Of a stretch of DNA of 64,000 nucleotides, positions 8,403 through 16,620 are shown piece by piece. The notes beneath the pieces are model-generated. The model searched no databases. It was not told the origin of the DNA and saw only the letters and a program-made list of their open reading frames with translations. The DNA lies in assembly GCF_024448165.1 (NCBI RefSeq), contig NZ_JAMOLN010000013.1, forward strand, positions 1-64,000. The letters are read 5' to 3'. Origin of the DNA: Streptomyces longispororuber (GTDB lineage Bacteria > Actinomycetota > Actinomycetes > Streptomycetales > Streptomycetaceae). The translations under genes and the position numbers were made by a program. The first letter of the stretch is position 1; the number at the start of each line of letters is the position of its first letter.

Positions 8403-10150
8403 GACCGCTCGGCCCCGGGCCCTCGCCCTGGTCCGGTCAGTCTTCCCTCGGACAGTTCCAGGAGCCGGTCACGGTGGCGTTCGCGCAGGGCCCGGTCGTG
8501 GGTGACGGTCACGACCGGCCCCGTGAAGCGGTCCACCGCGTCCAGCAACTGCTCGACCAGCACCAGGCTCAGGTGGTTGGTGGGTTCGTCGAGCAGCAGC
8601 AGGTGCGGCCGCGCGGCGAAGAGCAGGGCGAGGTCGAGGCGCCGCCACTGGCCGATGGACAGCCGGTTCGCGGGCGTGTCGAAGTCGTCGGCGCCGAACA
8701 GCCCGAACCGGGTCAACTCGGCGGCGGCGTCCTCGACATGGGCCGCGCGGCGCGCGGCGAACGCGTCGAGGAGACCGCGCCGCTCCGCCCCGAAGTCGCT
8801 GTCCTGCGGCAGGTATCCGATACGCAGCCCCGGCGCCCGCCACACCTGGCCGGCGTCCGGCGCCCGCTCGCCCACCAGGACCGAGAGCAGCGTCGACTTG
8901 CCCGCCCCGTTCGGACCGCTGATGACGAACCGGCTGCCCGCCGCCAGTTCCAGGTCCGCCGCCCGCAGCACCTCGCCGACGCTCACTCCGGTGGCCCGCA
9001 GGAGTACGCCGTCGGCCGGCTCCTGGACCCCGTCCGCCGTCTTCCCGGCCTCCGCGGCCTCCGCGTCCTGCGGGGGAGCGAAGTCGAGGGGCTCCGGCGG
9101 CCGCGGCACGGCCTCGCCGAGCAGCCGCTGCAGATGCAGTTGGGCGGCGCGCCCCGTGCGGGCGACGGCCCGTTCGGCGCCGCTGCCCGCCGCGTCGTAG
9201 GACAGCTTGTCGTTGTCGGCCCGGCCGCTGTAGACCCGCCCGCTGGTGGCGGCCCGCTGCACCCGCCGCCGCGCCTCCGCCAGCTCCTTGCTCCACTCGC
9301 GGTACCGCTGCCACCAGCGCTCCCGGGCGGCGGCGCGCTCGGCGAGGTAGTCGCGGTAGCCGCCGCCGTAGCGGACGGTGGAGCCGCGGGGGCCGTCCAG
9401 GTCGACGATGGCGGTGACCGCCGTGTCCAGCAGCGCCCGGTCGTGCGAGGCGATCAGACACGGGCCCCGGTAGGCGCCGAGCCACTGGACGAGCCAGTCC
9501 ACCGCCCGGTCGTCGAGGTGGTTCGTCGGCTCGTCGAGCAGCAGCCCGGCCGGTTCGTCGAGCACCAGCGCGGCCAGCGCGAGACGGGACCGTTCGCCGC
9601 CCGACAGGGTCCGCACGCCGCGTCCCCGGTCGATCCCGGCGAGCCCGAACACGTCGAGGACCTCGCCGATCCGGGCGCCGAGCTCCCAGCCGCCGCGCCG
9701 GTCGAACTCCTCCTGGAGCCGCCCGTACTCGTCGAGGACCGCGGCGAGATCGCCCTCGTCGGACGCCATCCGCTCCTCGGCGGCCCGCATCCGCGCGGAC
9801 ATCTCGGCGAACTGCGCGGTCGCCCGGGCCAGCACGTCGTCGATGGTGAAGTCGGCCGGGAAGTCCGGCTGTTGGGGCAGGAATCCCACGTGTCCCGTCA
9901 CCGCCCGCACCACCTCGCCGCGCTGCGGGGCGAGGTCGCCGGCGATGGCCCGCAGCAGCGTGGACTTGCCGCGCCCGTTCTCGCCGATGAGGCCCACCCG
10001 CTCGCCGTGCGAGACCTTGAGCGACACGTCGTGCAGCACCACGCGGTCGCCCAGGACGACGTGCAGGTTCTCGGCGAGCAGATGCGCCGAGCGGTGGTCG
10101 GCGGACAGGACGTCCTGCCCGCCGGGCAGGTCGGAGGAGGCGTCACTCAT
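8399..10150 (-). CDS. lkcI: ABC-F ATPase, probable ribosome-protection self-resistance, LkcI-like
   Basis: A 583-residue soluble protein with two ABC ATPase domains and no membrane segment, hence ABC-F. First Walker A GENGRGKST near residue 57, first signature LSGGERSR, Walker B LLLDEPTNHLD; second Walker A GPNGAGKST, signature LSIGQWRR (non-canonical) and Walker B LLLDEPTNHLS, where the last Asp of the first copy is Ser. The domains are joined by a charged linker (about 270-330). Known antibiotic-resistance ABC-F proteins dislodge drugs from the ribosomal peptidyl-transferase centre, the lankacidin target, so self-protection is the natural role. Its start overlaps the stop of the upstream ABC-F gene by 8 bases, so the two are co-transcribed and translationally coupled. 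The lkcI/lkcJ letters are assigned by order only. Confidence 0.85.
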   Translation of the reverse strand: MSDASSDLPGGQDVLSADHRSAHLLAENLHVVLGDRVVLHDVSLKVSHGERVGLIGENGRGKSTLLRAIAGDLAPQRGEVVRAVTGHVGFLPQQPDFPADFTIDDVLARATAQFAEMSARMRAAEERMASDEGDLAAVLDEYGRLQEEFDRRGGWELGARIGEVLDVFGLAGIDRGRGVRTLSGGERSRLALAALVLDEPAGLLLDEPTNHLDDRAVDWLVQWLGAYRGPCLIASHDRALLDTAVTAIVDLDGPRGSTVRYGGGYRDYLAERAAARERWWQRYREWSKELAEARRRVQRAATSGRVYSGRADNDKLSYDAAGSGAERAVARTGRAAQLHLQRLLGEAVPRPPEPLDFAPPQDAEAAEAGKTADGVQEPADGVLLRATGVSVGEVLRAADLELAAGSRFVISGPNGAGKSTLLSVLVGERAPDAGQVWRAPGLRIGYLPQDSDFGAERRGLLDAFAARRAAHVEDAAAELTRFGLFGADDFDTPANRLSIGQWRRLDLALLFAARPHLLLLDEPTNHLSLVLVEQLLDAVDRFTGPVVTVTHDRALRERHRDRLLELSEGRLTGPGRGPGAERS

Positions 10151-11780
10151 CGTCGGGAGCCCCCGCTTCCTGCAGCCGGCCGTCGGACATCCGCAGCCAG
10201 CGGTTCACCCCGATCTCCTTGATGAACCGCTCGTCGTGACTGACCACGACGAACGCGCCCTCGTACGAGTTGAGGGCCCCTTCCAACTGCTCGACGCTGT
10301 CCAGGTCGAGGTTGTTGGTCGGCTCGTCGAGCAGCAGCAGCTGCGGCGCGGGCTCGGCGCCCAGGACGCAGGCCAGGGTGGCGCGCAGCCGCTCGCCGCC
10401 GGACAGGGACCCCACCGGCAGGTGCGCCGCGGCCCCGCGGAAGAGGAAGCGGGCCAGCAGGGTCATCCGCTCCGCCTCCGGCTTGTGCGGCGCGTAGTCG
10501 GCCATGCACTGCGCGACGGTGCGGTCCAGCGGCAGGGTGTCGAGACGCTGGGACAGATAGGCGATGCGGCCGTCCGCCCGCTTGAACTCGCCGCTGCGCG
10601 CCGCCAGTTCACCGCTGATCACCCGCAGCAGCGTGGACTTGCCCGCGCCGTTGGGGCCGGTCAGCGCGATCCGCTCCGGACCTCGGATGGTCAGGGCCAC
10701 CCCGTCGCCCGCGAACAGGTCCCGCTCGCCGTAGCGGACGTTGATGTTCTCGCCGAGGAAGACGGTCCGGCCCGCCGGGACGTTGGTGTCGGGCAGCTCC
10801 AGCGAGATCCTGCGGTCGTCCCGCAGCATCCGGCTCGCCTCGTCCAGCCGCGTCCTGGCGTCGGCGAGACGCTGGCCGTGCGTGTCGTTGGACTTGGCCG
10901 CCGACTCCTGGGCGCGTCGCTTGAGGGTGCCGGCGGCCATCTTGGAGATGCTGCCCTTCGCGGCGGCGCGGGCGCCGACCCCGGCCCGGCGCGCGGCCCG
11001 CTCACGGGCCTGCTGCATCTCCCGCTTCTCCCGCTTGACCTGCTGCTCGGCGGTGCGGATGTTCTTCTCGGCGGTCTCCTGCTCGCCGCGCACGGCCTCC
11101 TCGTAGTCGCTGTAGTTGCCGCCGTACCACCGCATGTCGCCCGCGTCGAGTTCGGCGATGCCGTCCATCCGGTCGAGCAGCGCCCGGTCGTGACTGACCA
11201 CCAGCAGACAGCCGGTCCAGCTCTCCAGCACCTGGTAGAGCCGGCGGCGGGCGTCCAGGTCGAGGTTGTTGGTCGGTTCGTCGAGCAGCAGCACGTCGGG
11301 CTGTCTGATCAGCTGGTTCGCCAGGCCGAGCGAGACGACCTGGCCGCCGCTGAGGGCGTGCAGCCGCTGGGTCAGCGGGACGCCGTCGAGGCCGAGGCGG
11401 TCGAGCTGGGCCCGGCTGCGCTCCTCGATGTCCCAGTCGTCGCCGACCGTGGCGAAGTGTTCCTCGGCCACGTCGCCGGACTCGATGGCGTTCAGGGCCT
11501 CGATGACCGGCGCGATGCCGAGCACCTCGGCCACGGTCAGGTCACCGGTCAGCGGCAGGTTCTGGGGGAGGTGGCCGAGCAGGCCCTTGACGGTCACGGA
11601 GCCGCGGTTCGGGCTCAGTTCGCCCGTGATCAGGCGCAGCAGGGTGGACTTGCCCGCACCGTTCGGTGCGACCAGGCCGGTGTGGCCCTCGCCCACGGTC
11701 CAGGACAGGTCGTGGAACACGGGAGTGCCGTCGGGCCAGGAGAAGGAAAGGTTCGAGCAGACGATTCCGGCATCGGACAT
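10143..11780 (-). CDS. lkcJ: ABC-F ATPase, second copy, LkcJ-like
   Basis: A 545-residue ABC-F protein with two ATPase domains. Walker A APNGAGKST and GPNGAGKST, signatures LSGGQVVS and LSGGERLR, Walker B LLLDEPTNNLDLD in both halves, and a Lys/Arg/Glu-rich coiled-coil linker at about 235-300 that in this family reaches into the ribosomal E/P site. It differs clearly from its downstream partner, so the pair is not a recent duplication. The ATG at 11780 (MSDAGIV) is chosen because GCGAGG lies upstream; an in-frame ATG at 11822 would add 14 poorly folding residues. It heads the minus-strand operon and diverges from pqqA. Likely role is protection of the host ribosome. Confidence 0.85.
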   Translation of the reverse strand: MSDAGIVCSNLSFSWPDGTPVFHDLSWTVGEGHTGLVAPNGAGKSTLLRLITGELSPNRGSVTVKGLLGHLPQNLPLTGDLTVAEVLGIAPVIEALNAIESGDVAEEHFATVGDDWDIEERSRAQLDRLGLDGVPLTQRLHALSGGQVVSLGLANQLIRQPDVLLLDEPTNNLDLDARRRLYQVLESWTGCLLVVSHDRALLDRMDGIAELDAGDMRWYGGNYSDYEEAVRGEQETAEKNIRTAEQQVKREKREMQQARERAARRAGVGARAAAKGSISKMAAGTLKRRAQESAAKSNDTHGQRLADARTRLDEASRMLRDDRRISLELPDTNVPAGRTVFLGENINVRYGERDLFAGDGVALTIRGPERIALTGPNGAGKSTLLRVISGELAARSGEFKRADGRIAYLSQRLDTLPLDRTVAQCMADYAPHKPEAERMTLLARFLFRGAAAHLPVGSLSGGERLRATLACVLGAEPAPQLLLLDEPTNNLDLDSVEQLEGALNSYEGAFVVVSHDERFIKEIGVNRWLRMSDGRLQEAGAPDDE

Positions 11781-12139
11781 AGACGCATGCCTCGCAGATG
11801 ATGCGGGCGCACCGAAGCGCACCCATGGGGTGTGTGGTCAGAGCACGTGCGACATCCCGGTCTCACACGGAGATGTCGTCGTCACCCGCGATCACCACGG
11901 CTACCTCTCCCTCGCTCTCACACCATCTGCTGATCACCGTAGCAGAAGGAGAAGGCGCCGCCGGTGGAATCGGGTCATCGGCCAACTGCCCTGGAGAGAA
12001 AGCATGTTCATACGCGTGCGCCGCAAGACACATTCTTGAGCGCAACACAAGCCCTGAACATTGCAGACTCTTCACGTGCATCGTTAGTGTCGCCCTCGCT
12101 TCATTCGAAAAAACACCGTTCTGTGAAAAGGAGCGTCGC
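11781..12139 (+). other. 359-base divergent intergenic region between ABC-F and pqqA
   Basis: No convincing gene. It is clearly more AT-rich than its surroundings toward the pqqA side. It contains a promoter-like element for pqqA (12061-12090) and, near the ABC-F side, an inverted repeat CGACATC (11850-11856) / GATGTCG (11872-11878) with a 15-base loop. The repeat could be part of a leader or attenuator for the ABC-F genes, which are often controlled that way; no short leader peptide with a clean stop was found. Confidence 0.5.
12061..12090 (+). promoter_or_regulatory. candidate promoter of the pqq operon
   Basis: TTGCAG at 12061-12066 and TAGTGT at 12085-12090 are separated by 18 bases, a fair match to the vegetative sigma consensus in an AT-richer stretch 50 bases upstream of pqqA. 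Seen by eye only. Confidence 0.35.
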
Positions 12140-12250
12140 ATGCGAATCGCCGACAAGGAACTCCGCACCGAGAAGACGGCATGGCACCGTCCCGATTTCG
12201 TTTCCTTCGACACCGGCATGGAAGTCACCGCCTACTTCAGCCGCGACTGA
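12140..12250 (+). CDS. pqqA: PqqA, precursor peptide of pyrroloquinoline quinone
   Basis: A 36-residue peptide with an excellent ribosome site (AAAAGGAG, 6 bases before the ATG). The C-terminal half carries the PqqA hallmark, Glu and Tyr spaced E-x-x-x-Y in GMEVTAYFSRD, preceded by the usual Trp-x-x-Pro (WHRPDF). In PQQ biosynthesis these Glu and Tyr side chains are cross-linked by PqqE (with PqqD presenting the peptide) and become the cofactor skeleton. The N-terminal leader of about 11 extra residues is longer than in the classic 23-24-residue PqqA. It heads the operon pqqA-C-D-E-B; an in-frame upstream extension to 11798 exists but has no ribosome site and looks non-coding. Confidence 0.92.
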   Translation: MRIADKELRTEKTAWHRPDFVSFDTGMEVTAYFSRD

Positions 12251-12276
12251 CCCTCCGCCGCAGAAAGGACGCAGGC

Positions 12277-13005
12277 ATGGCGATGTCCGTGACGCACGAG
12301 GTGGACGCGCCCTGGAGCGAGGCCGAATTCCGGCAGGAGCTGCAGGCGCTGGAGTCCTCGTACTGGGACCGGCACCCCTTCCACCGTCGGATGCACGACG
12401 GTCTGCTGGGCCAGGACGAGCTGCGGCTGTGGGCGGCCAACCGCTGGTACTACCAGCGCTGCCTGCCCCAGAAGGACGCCGCGATCGTGGCCAACTGCCC
12501 GCTGCCCGAGGTGCGGCGGCAGTGGCTGTCCAGGATCGTCTACCACGACGGGACGGACGCCGCGTCGGGCGGCGCGGAGAAGTGGCTGCGACTGGGCGAA
12601 GCGGTCGGGCTCCGGAAGGACGACGTGCTCGACGAGCACCTCGTCCTTCCGGGCACCCGCTTCGCCGTGGACGCCTACGTGGACTTCGCGCGCCGCCGCC
12701 CCTGGCTGGAGGCCGCCGCGTCCGGGCTCACCGAACTGTTCTCCCCCGGCCTGCTCGCCCACCGCCTCGGCCGGCTGCGGGAGCACTACCCGTGGATCGC
12801 GGAGGAGGGCTTCGAGTACTTCACCGCCCGCATCGAGGTGGTCGGACCCGAGGGCCGCTCCCTGCTCGACCTGGTGGTCCGGCACGCCGTCACCAGGGCA
12901 CAGCAGGAGGCCTGCGTTCGTGCCCTGGCCTTCAAGTGCCAGGTCCTGACCGCCGTCCTGGACTCGCTCGACTACCACACGGGAAACGGAGCACCGCGGA
13001 CATGA
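12277..13005 (+). CDS. pqqC: PqqC, pyrroloquinoline-quinone synthase
   Basis: A 242-residue cofactorless oxidase that performs the last ring closure and eight-electron oxidation in PQQ synthesis. Recognisable family features are WSEAEFRQEL, the YWDRHPFH segment and WAANRWYYQRCLPQKDA near residues 50-70, followed by YHDGTD. The ATG at 12277 has AGAAAGGAC 7 bases upstream; the frame is open further 5' but that part is a shadow of pqqA. The stop overlaps the start of pqqD in an ATGA junction. Length is normal for the family (about 235-255). Confidence 0.92.
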   Translation: MAMSVTHEVDAPWSEAEFRQELQALESSYWDRHPFHRRMHDGLLGQDELRLWAANRWYYQRCLPQKDAAIVANCPLPEVRRQWLSRIVYHDGTDAASGGAEKWLRLGEAVGLRKDDVLDEHLVLPGTRFAVDAYVDFARRRPWLEAAASGLTELFSPGLLAHRLGRLREHYPWIAEEGFEYFTARIEVVGPEGRSLLDLVVRHAVTRAQQEACVRALAFKCQVLTAVLDSLDYHTGNGAPRT

Positions 13006-13274
13006 CCGGCCTGCCCGAGCCCACCGTGCCGCGCCTGCGGCCCGGAGTCCGGCTCACCAGCGACCCCGCCCGCGGCGAGCTGGCCCTGCTGCCCGAACGC
13101 GTCGTGGTCCTCAACGACACCGCGGCCGCGGTGCTCGCCCACTGCGACGGCACCGCCTCCGTCACCCGCATCGTCGAGCGCCTCGGCCAGGACTACGACG
13201 GCGTGCGCACCGAGGACGTCTGCGAGCTGCTGCTGCGCCTCGCGGAGCGCCGGGTGGTGGACCTGGATGGCTGA
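13002..13274 (+). CDS. pqqD: PqqD, peptide chaperone
   Basis: A 90-residue RiPP-recognition-element protein that binds the PqqA leader and delivers it to PqqE. The RRE-like pattern is visible: PRLRPGVRLTSDPARG, a hydrophobic strand LALLPERVVVLNDTAAAVL, and a helix-rich C-terminus ending VCELLLRLAERRVVDLDG. It overlaps pqqC by 4 bases and pqqE by 8, so translation is coupled and the three proteins are probably made in matched amounts. Confidence 0.9.
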   Translation: MTGLPEPTVPRLRPGVRLTSDPARGELALLPERVVVLNDTAAAVLAHCDGTASVTRIVERLGQDYDGVRTEDVCELLLRLAERRVVDLDG

Positions 13275-14361
13275 GCCGGCCGTCGCCGCGCCGCTGGGCA
13301 TGCTGATCGAGCTGACCCACCGCTGCCCCCTGCACTGCCCGTACTGCTCCAACCCCCTGGAACTCGCCGCCCGCTCCGCCGAGCTGAGCCGCGAGCAGTG
13401 GCTGGACATCCTCACCCAGGCCCGTGAACTCGGCGTCGTGCAGATGCACTTCTCCGGCGGCGAACCCCTGGCCCGCCCCGACCTGCCCGACCTGGTCGGC
13501 CACGCCCGGCAGCTCGGCGCCTACGTCAACCTGGTCACCAGCGGCGTCGGCCTGACCGCCGAGCGGGCGCGGGACCTCGCGGAGCGCGGCGTCGACCACG
13601 TCCAGCTCTCCCTCCAGGACGCCGACCCGGAGTCCGGCGACCGGATCGCCGGGGCCCGGGTGCACGCCGCCAAGCTGAAGGCCGCCGAGGCCGTCACCGC
13701 CGCCGGCCTCCCGCTCACCGTCAACGTCGTGCTGCACCGCGGGAACATCGACCGGGTCGAGCGGATCGTGGACCTCGCCGTCTCCCTGGGCGCCGACCGG
13801 ATCGAGCTCGCCAACACCCAGTACTACGGCTGGGGGCTGCGCAACCGCGCCGCGCTGATGCCCACCGCCGGCCAGCTCGCCGCGGCGCGCGACGCGGTGC
13901 GGCGCGTCCGCGAGCGGCACGCGGGCGGCCCCGATCTGGTCTACGTGGCGGCCGACTACTACGACGACCGGCCCAAGCCGTGCATGGACGGCTGGGGCAG
14001 CACCCAGTTGACCGTCACCCCCACCGGCGACGTGCTGCCGTGCCCCGCCGCGTACGCCATCACCACCCTGCCGACGGAGAACGTGCTGCGCAGCCCGCTC
14101 GCGGAGATCTGGTACGCCTCGCGGGCGTTCAACGCCTACCGCGGCACCGGCTGGATGCGCGACCCGTGCCGCACCTGCCCGGAGCGGCACACCGACCACG
14201 GCGGCTGCCGCTGCCAGGCCTTCCAGCTCACCGGCGACGCCGCGGCCACCGACCCGGCCTGCGGTCTTTCCCCGCACCGGAACCTGGTCGACGCGGCGCT
14301 CGCGGAGGTCACCGACGGGCCCGCACCGGCGTTCGTGCCGCGCGTTCCGGTGGCGCCGTGA
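13267..14361 (+). CDS. pqqE: PqqE, radical SAM Glu-Tyr cross-linking enzyme
   Basis: A 364-residue radical SAM/SPASM protein that forms the C-C bond between Glu and Tyr of PqqA. The SAM-cluster Cys are Cys20, Cys24 and Cys27 in CPLHCPYC, followed by HFSGGEPLAR. The SPASM region has PKPCMDGWG, VLPCPAAY and CRTC...GGCRCQAF, the expected auxiliary-cluster ligands. Length and motif order are those of genuine PqqE rather than of generic SPASM enzymes. It overlaps pqqB by 4 bases (GTGA). Confidence 0.93.
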   Translation: MAEPAVAAPLGMLIELTHRCPLHCPYCSNPLELAARSAELSREQWLDILTQARELGVVQMHFSGGEPLARPDLPDLVGHARQLGAYVNLVTSGVGLTAERARDLAERGVDHVQLSLQDADPESGDRIAGARVHAAKLKAAEAVTAAGLPLTVNVVLHRGNIDRVERIVDLAVSLGADRIELANTQYYGWGLRNRAALMPTAGQLAAARDAVRRVRERHAGGPDLVYVAADYYDDRPKPCMDGWGSTQLTVTPTGDVLPCPAAYAITTLPTENVLRSPLAEIWYASRAFNAYRGTGWMRDPCRTCPERHTDHGGCRCQAFQLTGDAAATDPACGLSPHRNLVDAALAEVTDGPAPAFVPRVPVAP

Positions 14362-15263
14362 AGGTGGTTCTGCTCGGCACCGCGGCCGGCGGCGGCTTCC
14401 CGCAGTGGAACTGCGCCTGCGCGCTGTGCGTCCGCGCCCACCGCGGCGAACTGCCCGCACGCTCCCAGGAGTCCGTCGCCGTCAGCGGCGACGGACGGGA
14501 CTGGTGGCTGCTCAACGCCTCGCCCGACATCCGCACCCAGCTCATCGCCGCGCCCGCCCTGACGCCGGGACCCGGCCCGCGCGACACTCCCGTGCGCGGC
14601 GTCCTGCTCACCGACGCCGAGGTCGACCACGCGCTGGGGCTGGCCGTGCTGCGCGGCGGCGCGGACCTCACGGTGCACGCCGCGCCGCCGGTCCGCGACG
14701 CGCTCACCACCGGCCTGCCGCTGCGCGGTCTGCTGGACCGCTACACGCCCTGGGAGTGGCGGGACAGCACCGTCGCCGGCGGCTTCGCCCTGTCCGGCGG
14801 CCTCACCGTCACCGCGCACCCGGTCAGCGCCAAGGCCCCCAAGTACGTGGGCGATCCGGACCCCGGCGTCCCCTGGGTGGTGGCCTACCGCATCGAGGAC
14901 CCGGCGACCGGCGGCGTGCTCCTGTACGCGCCGTGCCTGGCCGTCTGGCCCGACGGCTTCGAGGACCTGCTGGCCTCGGCGTCCTGCGCCCTGCTGGACG
15001 GCACCTTCTTCAGCGCCGACGAGCTGGGCAGCGCGGTGCGCGCCGCGGACGCCGGGCAGCCGCTGATGGGGCACCTGCCCGTGGACGGCCCCGGCGGCAG
15101 CCTCACCCGCCTCGCGCGCCTCGCCCGCCCTTGCGGACCGCGCCGGATCTACACCCACCTCAACAACACCAATCCGCTGCTCGACCCCGAGTCCGCCGCC
15201 ACGGAAACGATGCGCGGGGCCGGTGCGGAAGTGCTGCCGGACGGCGCCGAACTCATTGTCTGA
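14358..15263 (+). CDS. pqqB: PqqB, metallo-beta-lactamase-fold hydroxylase
   Basis: A 301-residue protein of the MBL fold needed to hydroxylate the cross-linked tyrosine. It begins MKVVLLGTAAGGGFPQW and has the structural zinc motif CACALC, both typical of PqqB, then LLTDAEVDHALG in place of the hydrolytic HxHxDH motif, and THLNNTNPLL near the C-terminus. GTG start within the pqqE stop. Last gene of the pqq operon. Confidence 0.92.
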   Translation: MKVVLLGTAAGGGFPQWNCACALCVRAHRGELPARSQESVAVSGDGRDWWLLNASPDIRTQLIAAPALTPGPGPRDTPVRGVLLTDAEVDHALGLAVLRGGADLTVHAAPPVRDALTTGLPLRGLLDRYTPWEWRDSTVAGGFALSGGLTVTAHPVSAKAPKYVGDPDPGVPWVVAYRIEDPATGGVLLYAPCLAVWPDGFEDLLASASCALLDGTFFSADELGSAVRAADAGQPLMGHLPVDGPGGSLTRLARLARPCGPRRIYTHLNNTNPLLDPESAATETMRGAGAEVLPDGAELIV

Positions 15264-15440
15264 GCCGGGGACTTCTTGGTTTCTCCGAGCACTCCTCAAG
15301 CGTTCATCAAGCATTCCTTCCGTGTTCCTCCAGCAATTCTGACTCGTATGTCGATGGCCTGTGTTACCCGTGGCGGGCGAAGCTGTGTACCGTTCAGAAC
15401 CCGGCCAGGCGGCCAGTGAGCCGAAATGCGGGGGAGATGA

Positions 15441-16517
15441 GTGAGTTCCATGCCCGATTCCCATGCACTTCTTTTCGAGGCGGCGCGCGAGGATTCCGAC
15501 GCGCCTGCCACGACGACGGCGGCGGCCATGGCCGGAACTCTCGGCGAGGACGTCGAATCCGTCCCGATCGCGTCGCTCGTGCCCGGCTACTCGCCCCGCC
15601 TCCAGGGGGAGGACGCCGCGCACGTCGCCCGGCTCGCGGAGCTCGACGAACCGCTGCCGCCGATCCTCGTGGAGCGGTCCACGCTGCGGGTGATCGACGG
15701 CATGCACCGCGTCATGGCCGCCTGCGCGCAGGGCCGTACGACCATCGAGGCGCGGTTCTTCGACGGCGCGGCCGAAGAGGCGTTCCTGCTCGCCGTCCGG
15801 TCCAACACGGCGCACGGCCTGCCCCTCTCCCGGGAGGACCGCAGGGCCGCGGCGGAGCGCATCCTCGCCCAGTGGCCGCACCTGTCGGACCGGGCCGTGG
15901 CGCGCACCGCCGGCATCGGCGCCAAGACCGTGGCCGCCCTGCGGTCCGCGTCGGACGGCGCGACGCCCCACCCGCGGGCCCGCCGGGGCAGGGACGGCCG
16001 GGTCCGGCCGCTGGACGGTTCCGAAGGCCGCTGGAAGGCCGCCGAACTGCTGGCGGAGCGGCCTCGGGCCTCGCTGCGCGAGGTGGCCAGGGAGGCCGGC
16101 ATCTCACCGGCGACGGTCAGCGACGTCCGCAAACGACTCGTCGTGGGCCGGTCGCCCGTACCGGAACCGCGCACCACCGACGACGCCCACGACGCTCACC
16201 GCACCCACGACGCCCCTCGGGAAGCCCCGGCCGTCGTCCACCCGATCCAGCCGGTCCACCCGGCTCAGCCGGTCCAGCCGGTCCGTTCGGCCGATGTCTC
16301 GCCCATGGACAAGCTCCTGCGCGACCCGTCCCTGCGGCACAAGGAGAGCGGCCGTCAGCTGCTCCGCCTGTTGCAGCGCAACGCCCTGGAGCCGCGGGAA
16401 CTGCTGCTGATGGCCGAGGTCGTGCCCGCGCACTGCACGGACCTCGTGGCCGACCTGGCGAGGAAGTACGCGGGCATGTGGGCGCAGTTCGCGCGCGAGG
16501 TCGGCGACTCCGGCTGA
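15441..16517 (+). CDS. StrR-family ParB-like transcriptional activator
   Basis: A 358-residue DNA-binding protein. The N-terminal ParB/sulfiredoxin-like domain (about 30-130) contains VESVPIASLVPGYSPR, PPILVERSTLRVIDGMHR and FLLAVRSNTAHG, the pattern of StrR, Bbr, Tei15* and relatives. Two helix-turn-helix segments follow: LSDRAVARTAGIGAKTVAAL (about 155) and ASLREVAREAGISPATVS (about 213). A Pro/His/Gln-rich linker with VHP/VQP repeats precedes a conserved C-terminal part (MDKLLRDPSLRHKESGRQLL). StrR-type proteins activate antibiotic clusters by binding GTTCRACTG-N11-CAGTYGAAC; a perfect copy lies 15 bases after this gene. GTG at 15441 has GGGGGAG upstream; ATG at 15450 is an alternative. 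It sits right of the pqq operon and could control the left cluster, the SGNH gene, or both. Confidence 0.85.
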   Translation: MSSMPDSHALLFEAAREDSDAPATTTAAAMAGTLGEDVESVPIASLVPGYSPRLQGEDAAHVARLAELDEPLPPILVERSTLRVIDGMHRVMAACAQGRTTIEARFFDGAAEEAFLLAVRSNTAHGLPLSREDRRAAAERILAQWPHLSDRAVARTAGIGAKTVAALRSASDGATPHPRARRGRDGRVRPLDGSEGRWKAAELLAERPRASLREVAREAGISPATVSDVRKRLVVGRSPVPEPRTTDDAHDAHRTHDAPREAPAVVHPIQPVHPAQPVQPVRSADVSPMDKLLRDPSLRHKESGRQLLRLLQRNALEPRELLLMAEVVPAHCTDLVADLARKYAGMWAQFAREVGDSG

Positions 16518-16532
16518 CCCCGCCCGGCGGGT

Positions 16533-16561
16533 GTTCAACTGCCGTGGCCGCGCAGTTGAAC
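16533..16561 (+). promoter_or_regulatory. perfect StrR-type operator
   Basis: GTTCAACTG (16533-16541), 11 bases, then CAGTTGAAC (16553-16561). Both half-sites fit the published StrR consensus without mismatch and the spacer is the required 11. The symmetry extends to 13 bases per arm (16530-16542 / 16552-16564). It lies 15 bases behind the StrR-family gene and about 60 upstream of the SGNH hydrolase, so it most likely drives that gene. A role as terminator hairpin is possible but there is no T-run. Confidence 0.8.
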
Positions 16562-16620
16562 ACCGCCGCACCACGGCCGCCCGCGGCCGCACACCCCCCA
16601 AGGAAAGGTACGAACGCCCC

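Noticed and set aside
12140..12250. Lanthipeptide or other RiPP precursor
   Set aside because: The GMEVTAYF motif and the adjacent pqqC-D-E-B genes identify it as PqqA.
15392..15422. Second StrR-type operator upstream of the regulator gene
   Set aside because: Half-sites match poorly (GTTCAGAAC, CAGTGAGCC) and the spacer is 13, not 11.
16530..16564. Rho-independent terminator of the regulator gene
   Set aside because: The inverted repeat fits the StrR operator exactly, including the 11-base spacer, and has no T-run; termination may be a side effect.
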